5,930 bases of DNA from an uncultured Clostridia bacterium (GCA_947629615.1 CANRER010000092.1:1-5930), one strand, 5' to 3'. Numbered from the stretch's first letter, positions 1-5,797 are shown. Numbers and translations are program-made. Notes: generated by a model from the letters alone, not told the origin.

Positions 1-834
1 ACCGTTACCACCGCTCCCTGCCTTGCGGTAAACGAGTATACCAACACCGACAATATGTTCCAGATAACCCCCTCGGGCAGCGCGCTTGACTGCACCCGTT
101 ACGACAACGCCTTCCGCGTATGCTTCACCGACCCCGGTCAGGGCGTGGCCGCCGCTCAGTACATTGCTCAGCACAGCCTTGCCAACAGCGTTGCCGTAAT
201 CTACGACAGCTCCGACGCTTACTCCAGCGGCATTTATCAGGCTTTCGTTGAGGAGGCCGGCGCTCAGGGTCTTACCGTGGCCGCCGAGGAAGCCTTCACC
301 GCCGACAGCAAGACCGACTTCTCCGTTCAGCTTCAGAAGGTTCAGGAGAGCGGCGCCGAGCTTCTCTTCCTGCCCATTTACTATCAGGAGGCCGCTCTTA
401 TTCTTCAGCAGGCCGACCAGATGGGCATTGACATTCCCGTGTTCGGCGGCGACGGTCTTGACGGCCTTCTCGCTCAGCTCGAGGATAACACCGCTCTTGC
501 CGAGGGCGTTATGCTCATGACTCCCTTCGTTGACTCGAAGGACGACATTCAGACCACGACCTTTGTTGAAACCTACAAGGAGCTTTACAACGAAACTCCC
601 AACCAGTTCGCGGCCGACGGCTATGACGCGGTTCTCGCGATGGCCACCTGCTTCGATGGCAACGTTGACCAGATCAGCGGCAACGCTTCCGACGTATGCG
701 ACTTCCTTAAGAAGAGAATGACCGAAATCAGCATCGAGGGCCTTACCGGTAACATCACTTGGTCCGCCGACGGCGAGCCCACTAAGGATCCCATCGTTGT
801 TAAAATCGTAAACGGCGCTTACGAGGTAATGTAA
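1..834 (+). CDS. ABC transporter substrate-binding protein, branched-chain amino acid (LivJ/LivK-like) type, 5' truncated
   Basis: This is the C-terminal 277 residues of a periplasmic-binding-protein-type solute receptor (Peripla_BP_6/LivJ class). The frame is open from base 1, so the gene starts outside the window. The signal peptide, presumably a lipoprotein one in a Gram-positive cell, is missing with roughly the first third. Numbering visible residues from base 1, family features are FRVCFTDPGQG at 39-49, the domain-2 entry VAVIYDSSDAYSSG at 64-77, PVFGGDG at 146-152, AADGYDAV at 204-211 and the closing segment GLTGNITWSADGEP at 247-260. Such proteins capture extracellular amino acids or related small ligands and pass them to LivHMGF-type permease and ATPase subunits. 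None of those follows here, because two terminators lie directly downstream, so the partners would be upstream or elsewhere. Codons favour CTT, GTT and GCT, unlike the neighbouring genes, which suggests high expression. The family call is firm; the ligand is not determinable. Confidence 0.9.
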   Translation, partial: TVTTAPCLAVNEYTNTDNMFQITPSGSALDCTRYDNAFRVCFTDPGQGVAAAQYIAQHSLANSVAVIYDSSDAYSSGIYQAFVEEAGAQGLTVAAEEAFTADSKTDFSVQLQKVQESGAELLFLPIYYQEAALILQQADQMGIDIPVFGGDGLDGLLAQLEDNTALAEGVMLMTPFVDSKDDIQTTTFVETYKELYNETPNQFAADGYDAVLAMATCFDGNVDQISGNASDVCDFLKKRMTEISIEGLTGNITWSADGEPTKDPIVVKIVNGAYEVM

Positions 835-853
835 CCTCCGCGAATAAAAGCTT

Positions 854-898
854 AAAACCAACGAAAATCCGCTCGTATGAGCGGATTTTCTGCGTTTT
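854..898 (+). terminator. Hairpin terminator after the substrate-binding protein, probably bidirectional
   Basis: There is a perfect 12-bp inverted repeat, GAAAATCCGCTC at 863-874 and its complement at 879-890, around a GTAT loop. The stem starts with A residues and ends with T residues. An outer AAAAC (854-858) and GTTTT (894-898) can pair across small internal loops. The AT-rich flanks on both sides suggest it could stop transcription in either direction, ending both the transporter gene from the left and the cysE operon from the right. Confidence 0.7.
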
Positions 899-921
899 GC
901 AAATGATTGCGACGACGTAAG

Positions 922-949
922 GAGAGCCAATGGCTCCGTTTTTTATTTT
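922..949 (+). terminator. Rho-independent terminator with a long T tract
   Basis: A short GC-rich stem, GAGCC at 924-928 pairing with GGCTC at 932-936 around an AAT loop and extended by one pair past a bulged A, is followed by six T, one A and four T (939-949). This is the stronger of two tandem terminators behind the substrate-binding protein, and it acts only in the rightward direction because the tail is one-sided. Confidence 0.65.
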
Positions 950-960
950 GTGTATATCTT

Positions 961-1032
961 GCCTTCTCCTTGGGGAGAAGGTGGCGCGAGCATAGCGAGC
1001 GACGGATGAGGGGATAGGTGCGGGCATTCCCC
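961..1032. repeat. Dispersed palindromic intergenic repeat (REP-like)
   Basis: An 8-bp perfect hairpin (CCTTCTCC at 962-969, GGAGAAGG at 974-981, loop TTGG) is followed by GGTGG, then GCGAGC repeated directly at 986-991 and 995-1000, then GACGGATGAGGGG (1001-1013). I recall this order (CTTCTCC/GGAGAAGG hairpin, GGTGG, small variable hairpin, GACGGATGAGG) from many intergenic repeats in Clostridia genomes. That is memory, not a search. Only one copy lies in this window. The right boundary is uncertain: the stretch to 1032, including a weak AGGGG/CCCCT inverted pair, abuts the stop codon of the neighbouring gene. No transposase or obvious target-site duplication is seen. Confidence 0.55.
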
Positions 1033-1569
1033 CTACCGCCGCTTACCCAACAGCTCGCGGCGGACATACGCGAAAACCGCGTCCTCGCCATCGTCCTTAA
1101 GCATAACGAGCAGCTTCATCAAAAGCTCCTTTGTCGCGGGGTGGATAACGGCCCGCTCCTTCGAGCGCATGAAATACTCATAGGCCGAAGCGTCGGTATA
1201 GGCCGAGCCCTGATATACCCTGCACGCGGCGATGCGGTCGCAGAGCATTTCCGCAACGTAAACCGGCGGCATTTCCACGGGAACTATCTTCTTTTCCGGC
1301 CCGAGGGCGTAATCCGTCCAGTATTCGAGGTGGTGCTTGTTGCGGCCCTTATGGTGGAGCCACGCCGAGCTGTAGCCCTTATCCTCGCGCTCGGCGTTGT
1401 TGGGGCTGCGGTCGCCCTGATAGTACCTCGCGCCGGGTATAAACTCCGACGGGGTGTACTTTGAAAGGTCGTGGCACAGGCCGCGCCAATAAAGCCCCGC
1501 CTTAAAGCAGTATTTCATCACCAGAAGCTTGTGCTTGGTTATGGTTTTGAAGTGTCCGATGGCGTTCAT
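1033..1569 (-). CDS. DUF5662-type protein of unknown function
   Basis: The 178-residue product resembles the DUF5662 family, a bacterial and phage family without an assigned activity. Recognisable segments are HFKTITKHKLLVMK at 6-19, LCHDLSKYTPSEF at 31-43, GARYYQGDRSPNNAERE at 46-62 and WLHHKGRNKHHLEYW at 70-84. The His33-Asp34 pair, the clustered histidines at 72-73 and 79-80, and Asp111 recall metal-binding HD-type hydrolases; that is an inference only. I chose the ATG at 1569. A longer frame from 1620 exists, but it would overlap the end of cysE by more than 40 bases, while family similarity begins at MNAIGHFK. The start lies 7 bases after the cysE stop, with a GGGAG about 13 bases upstream, so it is very probably co-transcribed with cysE. 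The stop is TAG at 1033-1035, directly beside the dispersed repeat. Confidence 0.8.
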   Translation of the reverse strand: MNAIGHFKTITKHKLLVMKYCFKAGLYWRGLCHDLSKYTPSEFIPGARYYQGDRSPNNAEREDKGYSSAWLHHKGRNKHHLEYWTDYALGPEKKIVPVEMPPVYVAEMLCDRIAACRVYQGSAYTDASAYEYFMRSKERAVIHPATKELLMKLLVMLKDDGEDAVFAYVRRELLGKRR

Positions 1570-1576
1570 TTTAATC

Positions 1577-2488
1577 TCAAATCTCCCAGTCGCCGCTGTC
1601 GTTATGCGTGCTGTATTCAAGCTCGGGGGTTTTCGCGCTGACCTTCATTCCGTCGGGCACGGAGCTGACGATAAAGGCGTTGCCGCCGATAGTCACGCCG
1701 TTGCCGATGACCGTGTCGCCGCCGAGTATGGATGTGCCGGAGTATATCGTCACATTGTCGCCTATGGTGGGGTGTCGCTTCACGCCGTGGAGCTGCTGCC
1801 CCTTGCGGGTGGAGAGCGCGCCCAGCGTTACGCCTTGGTATATCTTCACGTTGTCGCCTATTTTCGTGGTTTCGCCGATAACTATGCCGGTGCCGTGGTC
1901 GATGAAGAACCAGCGGCCTATCTCGGCGCCGGGGTGGATGTCGATGCCGGTTACGCTGTGGGCGTACTCCGTCATTATGCGCGGTATCATCGGCACGCCC
2001 AAAAGCAGCAGCTCGTGCGCTATGCGGTATATGGTTATCGCCAGCACGCCGGGGTACGAGAAAATAATCTCGTCGGTACTGTTTGCGGCGGGGTCGCCGG
2101 CGTAGGCGGCCTCGATGTCGGTCGCGAGGCAGGCTCTGAGAGCGGGTATCCGCCCGAGAAAGGCGTTCACAATATCCTCGGCGCGCCTGCGGGCCGCGCA
2201 GCGGCACTCCTCGTCGTTCTTGTCGCAGTCGCCCGTGGCGCGGGCTATCTGCTTGCCGAGATTATACTGTATGAACTCCAGCCTTTGCCCGACTATGTAC
2301 TTTATATACTCGCCGCGCAGCTTGCTGCCGTCGAAAAAGCCGGGGAACAGAAGCTTGCGGATTTCCTCGGTAATTTCGATAAGAAGCCGGCGGTTTAGCA
2401 TATTGTCCTCGTCGAGGCGGCAAATGCTGGGGTGGCTGCCGTAGCTTTCTATTATGTCGGACACCAGTTTTTCGGTATCGGCCTTCAT
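1577..2488 (-). CDS. cysE: Serine O-acetyltransferase, EpsC type
   Basis: The enzyme transfers acetyl from acetyl-CoA to L-serine to give O-acetylserine, the substrate of cysteine synthase, in the cytoplasm. The 303-residue length and long helical N-terminal part (about 1-175) match the EpsC subgroup, which is longer than typical E. coli CysE-type enzymes. From about 180 to 275 the sequence forms a left-handed beta helix of hexapeptide repeats (IHPGAEIG, IGETTKIGDNVKIYQG, IGDNVTIYSG, VIGNGVTIGG). Residues equivalent to the E. coli catalytic set are visible: Asp183 in GIDIHP, His198 in FIDHGTGIVIGE and His239 in VKRHPTIG. The start at 2488 has AGGAGG at 2502-2497, 8 bases upstream. No T-box or other long leader fits in the 79-base spacer before the divergent small gene. 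The first gene of a two-gene operon, it ends in TGA just before the DUF5662-type gene. The antisense frames across it are high-GC shadows. Confidence 0.95.
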   Translation of the reverse strand: MKADTEKLVSDIIESYGSHPSICRLDEDNMLNRRLLIEITEEIRKLLFPGFFDGSKLRGEYIKYIVGQRLEFIQYNLGKQIARATGDCDKNDEECRCAARRRAEDIVNAFLGRIPALRACLATDIEAAYAGDPAANSTDEIIFSYPGVLAITIYRIAHELLLLGVPMIPRIMTEYAHSVTGIDIHPGAEIGRWFFIDHGTGIVIGETTKIGDNVKIYQGVTLGALSTRKGQQLHGVKRHPTIGDNVTIYSGTSILGGDTVIGNGVTIGGNAFIVSSVPDGMKVSAKTPELEYSTHNDSGDWEI

Positions 2489-2517
2489 GGGTTATGCCTC
2501 CTTATTCGGTTTTGGAT

Positions 2518-2548
2518 AAATATATGACCCTTTGGGGAAAATATGACC
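2518..2548. promoter_or_regulatory. Divergent intergenic region with direct repeat ATATGACC
   Basis: The 79-base spacer between cysE (leftward) and the small gene (rightward) is AT-rich and contains ATATGACC twice, at 2522-2529 and 2541-2548, 19 bases apart start to start. Ten of twelve bases match when each copy is extended leftward (2518-2529 and 2537-2548). Spacing near two helical turns is compatible with a regulator binding one DNA face. No good sigma-A promoter is apparent on either strand. The best leftward guess is TATATT near 2522 with a poor -35, and the best rightward guess is TTGGGG at 2532 with TATATG at 2555. The operator reading is an inference. Confidence 0.3.
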
Positions 2549-2567
2549 TGTATTTATATGAAAGCAG

Positions 2568-2759
2568 GTGATGAACTTGAAGCCGGACGACAAAAGCCTC
2601 GAGGCCTTCGAGGCCGCCTCCGCCACGGACTGCACCGGCCTTATGGCCCGCGCGCCCGAAAACGAATACGAGTACGAGTCCTATATGGACGTGATGACCT
2701 TCTCGCCCAAGGATTTCCACTCCGGGGTAAACGGCGAAAAAATCCCAAAGGTAAGGTAG
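2568..2759 (+). CDS. Small acidic protein of unknown function
   Basis: This 62-63-residue product starts at GTG 2568 or, more likely, ATG 2571. An in-frame stop at 2559-2561 rules out anything longer. It is rich in Asp and Glu, has a single Cys in SATDCTGLMARAP (18-30), a tract NEYEYESYMD (32-41) and a conserved-looking tail FSPKDFHSGVNGEKIPK (45-61). There is no signal peptide or membrane segment. Third codon positions are overwhelmingly G or C, as in the neighbouring genes, which supports real coding. I have a vague memory of short hypothetical Clostridia proteins with a DCTGLMP-like motif but cannot assign a family. The ribosome site is weak: AGG lies only a few bases before the start. It reads divergently from cysE and sits upstream of the YbaK gene, separated from it by a hairpin and a fresh promoter. 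Confidence 0.65.
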   Translation: MMNLKPDDKSLEAFEAASATDCTGLMARAPENEYEYESYMDVMTFSPKDFHSGVNGEKIPKVR

Positions 2760-2764
2760 CGTAT

Positions 2765-2796
2765 GTGCATAGGGAAACCCCCTATGCACTTATTAT
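2765..2796 (+). terminator. Hairpin after the small gene, probable terminator
   Basis: GTGCATAGGG at 2765-2774 pairs perfectly with CCCTATGCAC at 2780-2789 around a five-base loop, six bases after the small gene's stop. The tail TTATTATA (2790-2797) is AT-rich but lacks a continuous T run, so termination may be partial. It separates the small gene from the promoter of the next one. Confidence 0.5.
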
Positions 2797-2828
2797 ACAT
2801 ATAAAATCAAAAAAAATCAATATAATAA

Positions 2829-2857
2829 TTGACTTTTTCAAGCGAAAATGGTAAAAT
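2829..2857 (+). promoter_or_regulatory. Sigma-A promoter for the ybaK-like/eamA-like pair
   Basis: TTGACT (2829-2834) and TAAAAT (2852-2857) are spaced by exactly 17 bases, each one base away from consensus, within an AT-rich stretch. Initiation about seven bases downstream would fall near 2864, leaving a leader of about 14 bases that consists almost entirely of the ribosome site GAAGGAGG (2863-2870). A TATAAT also occurs at 2821-2826, but without a matching -35. Confidence 0.75.
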
Positions 2858-2877
2858 TCTGTGAAGGAGGTAATCCC

Positions 2878-3360
2878 ATGAACAAGACAAACGCCATGCG
2901 CCTGCTCGACGGCGCGAAGATAAAATATACCGTTCTCGAATACGAGCCGGACGAAAACGACCTCAGCGGCGTACACGTCGCGCGTCAGCTCGGGCGCGAG
3001 CCCGCGTCGGTGTTCAAAACCATCGTCACCCGCGGCGAAAAGCGCGGCGTGGTTGCGCTGTGCGTCCCCACCGACAGGGAGATAGACCTTAAAAAGGCCG
3101 CCCGTGCCGTGGGCGACAAGCGGCTCGAGCCCGTTGCGCTGAAGGAGCTTTTGCCGCTGACGGGCTACATACGCGGCGGGTGCAGCCCCATAGGCATGAA
3201 AAAGAAGTACCCCACATATTTTCATAAAACGGCTCTCGACCTGCCCGACATCTCCGTCAGCGCGGGGGTGCGCGGGGCTCAGATAGTTATGCCGGCGGCG
3301 GAGCTTATCGCCTTCATAGGCGCGGAAACCGCCGACCTCTGCGAGGAGGCAGGCGAATGA
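2878..3360 (+). CDS. ybaK: YbaK/EbsC-type Cys-tRNA(Pro) deacylase
   Basis: The 160-residue protein has the aminoacyl-tRNA editing fold of the YbaK family, which hydrolyses Cys-tRNA(Pro) formed by prolyl-tRNA synthetase, protecting translation fidelity in the cytoplasm. Visible family marks are the SVFKTIV segment (44-50) with Lys47, corresponding to the conserved active-site lysine of Haemophilus YbaK, the VALCVPTDREIDLKKAARA core (58-76) and the GGCSPIGMKKKYPTY loop (100-114). Length is normal for the family. I chose ATG 2878 because AAGGAGG at 2864-2870 sits 7 bases before it. A frame extended to ATG 2848 would start inside the promoter and encode the ribosome site. Its stop overlaps the next start (ATGA at 3357-3360). 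Specificity for Cys-tRNA(Pro) over related ProX or Ala-tRNA editors is inferred from similarity. Confidence 0.88.
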   Translation: MNKTNAMRLLDGAKIKYTVLEYEPDENDLSGVHVARQLGREPASVFKTIVTRGEKRGVVALCVPTDREIDLKKAARAVGDKRLEPVALKELLPLTGYIRGGCSPIGMKKKYPTYFHKTALDLPDISVSAGVRGAQIVMPAAELIAFIGAETADLCEEAGE

Positions 3361-4241
3361 GCGAAAAACGGACAGGCGTGCTCGCGAGGCTGGCCCTCGT
3401 CACCTGTACGCTCATCTGGGGCAGCGGCTTTTCCGTAATGAAAAACACGCTCGACAGCGTGGGCAGCTTCAGTCTGCTGGCGATACGCTTTTCTATAGCT
3501 TCGCTGCTGCTTTCGGCGGTGTTCTGCCTGAAATTCCGCAAAATGAACATGGGCTACATAACCGGCGGCGCAGCGCTGGGGCTGTTCATCGGCGCGGCCT
3601 ACGCGCTGCAAACCGTGGGGCTGAGCTTCACCACCCCCGGAAAAAACGCCTTTTTTACGGTGGTATACTGCCTTATCGTGCCGTTTCTGAACTGGGCCGT
3701 GGCCAAAAAGCGGCCCGACCGATATAACATCACGGCGGCCGTACTCTGCCTCGCGGGAGTGGGGCTGGCCTCGGCCGCGCCCGAGGGCGGCAATGTGAAC
3801 GTCGGCGACCTGCTCACGCTTTGCTCGGGCTTTTTGTTCGCCTGCCACATCGTGGCCGTGAGCCGAATTGCCCCCGGTAAGGACGTGATTTTGCTGACGA
3901 TATGGCAGTTTATTTTTTCCGCGCTCATAATGTGGGCGGCGGCGTTCGCGGCGAATGATTTCCCGGGAAAACTCGGCGGCGGAGCCATAGCCTCGCTGCT
4001 GTATCTGGGGATTGTGGCAACGGCTGTCGCGCTCATGCTGCAAAACGTCGGGCAGAAGTACGCCCCGCCATCGACGGCCGCGCTGATAATGAGCCTTGAA
4101 TCGGTGTTTGGCGTGGCGTTTTCGGTGATATTCACTCATGAGCGGCTCACGCCGAGGCTGGTTCTCGGCTTCGCGCTGATTTTCGCCGCGCTGGTTATCT
4201 CCGAGGCCAAGCCCGGCATGAAGCAAAAATCCTTGTCGTAA
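3357..4241 (+). CDS. EamA/DMT-family transporter, 10 transmembrane segments
   Basis: This 294-residue membrane protein has the two-repeat EamA architecture (drug/metabolite transporter superfamily). About ten hydrophobic segments can be placed near 8-29, 36-58, 66-88, 95-115, 124-141, 149-169, 177-198, 207-229, 236-260 and 266-283. Family marks include TLIWGSGFSVMK (18-29), ALQTVGLSFT (83-92) with AFFTVVYCLIVPF (98-110), CLAGVGL (131-137), and in the second half YLGIVATAVALMLQNVGQKY (216-235) followed by SLESVFGVAFSVIFTHERLT (246-265). The start overlaps the ybaK stop as ATGA, and GAGGAGG at 3343-3349 stands 7 bases ahead, so the two are translationally coupled. Substrate is unknown. Some family members export cysteine and O-acetylserine, which would suit the neighbourhood, but the family also carries many other metabolites. 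Confidence 0.9.
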   Translation: MSEKRTGVLARLALVTCTLIWGSGFSVMKNTLDSVGSFSLLAIRFSIASLLLSAVFCLKFRKMNMGYITGGAALGLFIGAAYALQTVGLSFTTPGKNAFFTVVYCLIVPFLNWAVAKKRPDRYNITAAVLCLAGVGLASAAPEGGNVNVGDLLTLCSGFLFACHIVAVSRIAPGKDVILLTIWQFIFSALIMWAAAFAANDFPGKLGGGAIASLLYLGIVATAVALMLQNVGQKYAPPSTAALIMSLESVFGVAFSVIFTHERLTPRLVLGFALIFAALVISEAKPGMKQKSLS

Positions 4242-4273
4242 TTTTTGCGGCGCGCACAGCACACAATATGAAA

Positions 4274-4301
4274 GGTTAAGGGGCCCTCGGGCCCCTTAAC
4301 C
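4274..4301. terminator. Bidirectional hairpin between convergent genes
   Basis: A perfect 12-bp stem, GGTTAAGGGGCC at 4274-4285 and its complement at 4290-4301 with loop CTCG, sits between the transporter gene and dpaB, which converge. The trailing sequences are only moderately T-rich (GCGTTCTTT rightward, TTTCATATT leftward), so this is a strong structure with a weak tail. Its position 32 bases after one stop and 49 after the other supports a shared terminator. Confidence 0.7.
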
Positions 4302-4350
4302 GCGTTCTTTCGGTCACAGAAGCGCACTCGCGCACATCGTATACCTATTT

Positions 4351-4929
4351 TTACCTTACTATCGGCTGGAGCTGGCGGCCCTCAAGGGCGGCGTCAACCG
4401 CGGGCAGCAGCATATCCCAATGCGCCACCATCGAGGCCGACTTACTGATCGGGTCGTCCTGCGAAAACGGCACAAAATACACGTTTTTGCTGTTGAGCAG
4501 CGTTCCTATGCTGCGGGCCGAGGCCCCGAGCGCGTCGTTCGTCGAGGGCGCGATTATCACGGGGCGGTGGTTGCGCAGCGTTGCCTTGGCCGCCATTGTG
4601 ACGCTCGTATCCGTCACGCCGTTCGCCAGCTTGCCGAGGGTGTTGCCGGTGCAGGGGGCTATCAGCAGCGCGTCCAGAAGCTTTTTCGGGCCGATGGGCT
4701 CAGCGTCGGCTATAGTCAGCAGAGGCTTTTTGCGGCATATATCCTCTATTTCGGCCAAAAAATCGGCGGCCTTGCCGAAGCGCGTATCCGTCGAGGCGGC
4801 GTTGGCGCTCAAAATCGGCGTCAGCTCCACGCCGCTGCCGCTTATCTTTCGCAGTTCATCTATCACCTTTCGGAAGGTGCAAAACGACCCTGTCAAGGCG
4901 AAGCCCAGCTTCACCTGGGTTAAGTCCAT
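4351..4929 (-). CDS. dpaB: Dipicolinate synthase subunit B
   Basis: Also called SpoVFB, this is the 192-residue flavoprotein-like subunit that acts with DpaA to convert the lysine-pathway intermediate dihydrodipicolinate to dipicolinic acid in the mother cell during sporulation. It belongs to the flavoprotein (Dfp/UbiX-like) fold group. Marks are KLGFALTGSFCTF (7-19), ELTPILSANA (35-44), DALLIAPCTGNTLGKLANGV (86-105), TDTSVTMAAKATLRNHRPVI (106-125), IAPSTNDALG (125-134) and NVYFVPFSQDDP (149-160). Length is typical. The ATG at 4929 follows the dpaA stop by only two bases. AGGTGA at 4941-4936, inside the dpaA end, is the ribosome site, so expression should be coupled to dpaA. It converges on the transporter gene across a hairpin, and no lysine-pathway genes follow as they do in Bacillus subtilis. 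Confidence 0.95.
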   Translation of the reverse strand: MDLTQVKLGFALTGSFCTFRKVIDELRKISGSGVELTPILSANAASTDTRFGKAADFLAEIEDICRKKPLLTIADAEPIGPKKLLDALLIAPCTGNTLGKLANGVTDTSVTMAAKATLRNHRPVIIAPSTNDALGASARSIGTLLNSKNVYFVPFSQDDPISKSASMVAHWDMLLPAVDAALEGRQLQPIVR

Positions 4930-4931
4930 TT

Positions 4932-5762
4932 TTATTCACCTGTCTCTCTGAAAATATTATATATGGTTTCCTTGATGATTTCGCCGGCGGTGACAGGCGC
5001 CACCTTGCCCGGCAGGCCTCCCGCGCGGATAACCCGCACCTCGGCCCCTGCGGCTTCGGCGAGGTCGCAGCCGAACGGCTCGGAGGCAAGGTCGATTATC
5101 AGCCGGCCCCGCATGGCGGCGAGAACGCTCGGCCCGATGACCCGCGCCGGCACGGTGTTGAAGATAACGTCGGCCTCGGCCGCCGCCTTCGGCAGCAGCG
5201 CGTACGGCGCGGGATTAAGCCCCGCCGCCTTTATGAGCGCGAAATCCGCCTGCTTGCGGGCGAAAACCGCGGTTTCGGCCCCAAGCGCCTTAAGCAGCCG
5301 CGAAAGATACTTGCCTATTCTGCCGTAGCCCAAAACTATTGCGCCCGAGCCGTTCAGAGTAACGGGCAGCTCCTCCATGGCTATCTGCACGGCTCCCTCG
5401 GCGGTCGGTATGGCGTTGGCAATCTCGAACTCCTCACGTTTAAGGTAGTCAACGTACCGTATGCCGTAGATTTTAAGCATGGATATTATTTTATCGTTCA
5501 GCTTGCCGCCCAAAAGAAGCTGGCGGCCGTCCATGAGGCGGAAGAGGTCGTTCAGCAGAATGGGCCGCAGGAGCTGCGGGGCGTAGACCGTGCTTCCGTC
5601 GGCGGAGGCCGGCAGCCCCAATATCACGACGTCGGCCTTGGCGAGGGCGGTTTTGAGGGGCGTATCCTCGGTGTAGCGGCTGACGTCGGCCATGTCGGCG
5701 CGCATGGAGGCGCAGAGCATATCTATGCGCTCGTCGCCGCCGATAACGAGTATTTTTTTCAT
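4932..5762 (-). CDS. dpaA: Dipicolinate synthase subunit A
   Basis: SpoVFA, 276 residues, is the NAD(P)-binding subunit of dipicolinate synthase. Dipicolinic acid is transported into the forespore and chelated with calcium, giving heat resistance. The N-terminal domain opens with KKILVIGGDERID (2-14). The segment EIANAIPTAEGAVQIAMEEL (113-132) precedes a classical Rossmann motif, AIVLGYGRIGKYLSRLLKAL (141-160) with Gly145, Gly147 and Gly150. IFNTVPARVIG (200-210), LIIDLASEPFGCD (221-233) and GGLPGKVAPVTAGEII (248-263) are also characteristic. An in-frame TAG two codons before ATG 5762 fixes this as the most upstream start. There is no adjacent ribosome site. The only good one, GGGAGG at 5797-5792, is separated from it by a hairpin. 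The start is followed by a run of seven A. dpaB follows two bases after the stop. Confidence 0.95.
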   Translation of the reverse strand: MKKILVIGGDERIDMLCASMRADMADVSRYTEDTPLKTALAKADVVILGLPASADGSTVYAPQLLRPILLNDLFRLMDGRQLLLGGKLNDKIISMLKIYGIRYVDYLKREEFEIANAIPTAEGAVQIAMEELPVTLNGSGAIVLGYGRIGKYLSRLLKALGAETAVFARKQADFALIKAAGLNPAPYALLPKAAAEADVIFNTVPARVIGPSVLAAMRGRLIIDLASEPFGCDLAEAAGAEVRVIRAGGLPGKVAPVTAGEIIKETIYNIFRETGE

Positions 5763-5797
5763 ATTCTATAAGGGGCGGACACCCGCCCCGTCCTCCC
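5763..5797 (-). promoter_or_regulatory. dpaA leader: ribosome site separated from start by a hairpin
   Basis: Reading leftward, GGGAGG (5797-5792) is followed by a perfect 7-bp stem, GGGGCGG (5789-5783) with CCGCCCC (5778-5772), loop GTGT, and then nine bases to the dpaA ATG. The linear gap of 29 bases is too long for normal initiation. If the hairpin forms, the effective gap becomes 11 bases. Folding could therefore be required for dpaA translation. The structure is plain in the sequence; its role is inferred. Confidence 0.55.

Noticed and set aside
800..1091. Small minus-strand frames in the intergenic region after the transporter gene
   Set aside because: They run through terminator hairpins and the dispersed repeat, with no ribosome site.
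1570..1620. Upstream start giving a 195-residue DUF5662-type protein
   Set aside because: It would overlap the cysE coding end, and the added 17 residues do not resemble the family, whose similarity begins at ATG 1569.
1529..2398. Long plus-strand open frame (289 codons) opposite cysE and the DUF5662-type gene
   Set aside because: It is antisense to a clear acetyltransferase, has a low-complexity Ala/Gly/Val-rich product, no ribosome site and no recognisable domain; high GC makes long antisense frames common.
2489..2567. T-box or other riboswitch controlling cysE
   Set aside because: Only 79 bases separate cysE from the divergent gene, with no T-box sequence, specifier stem or terminator/antiterminator pair.
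2848..2877. Upstream start for the YbaK-type gene
   Set aside because: The extension covers the promoter -10 box and the ribosome binding site, and ATG 2878 has ideal spacing.
3279..4262. Long minus-strand open frame (327 codons) opposite the transporter gene
   Set aside because: The product is rich in Arg, His and Gln with no domain, and the opposite strand encodes a convincing ten-segment membrane protein.
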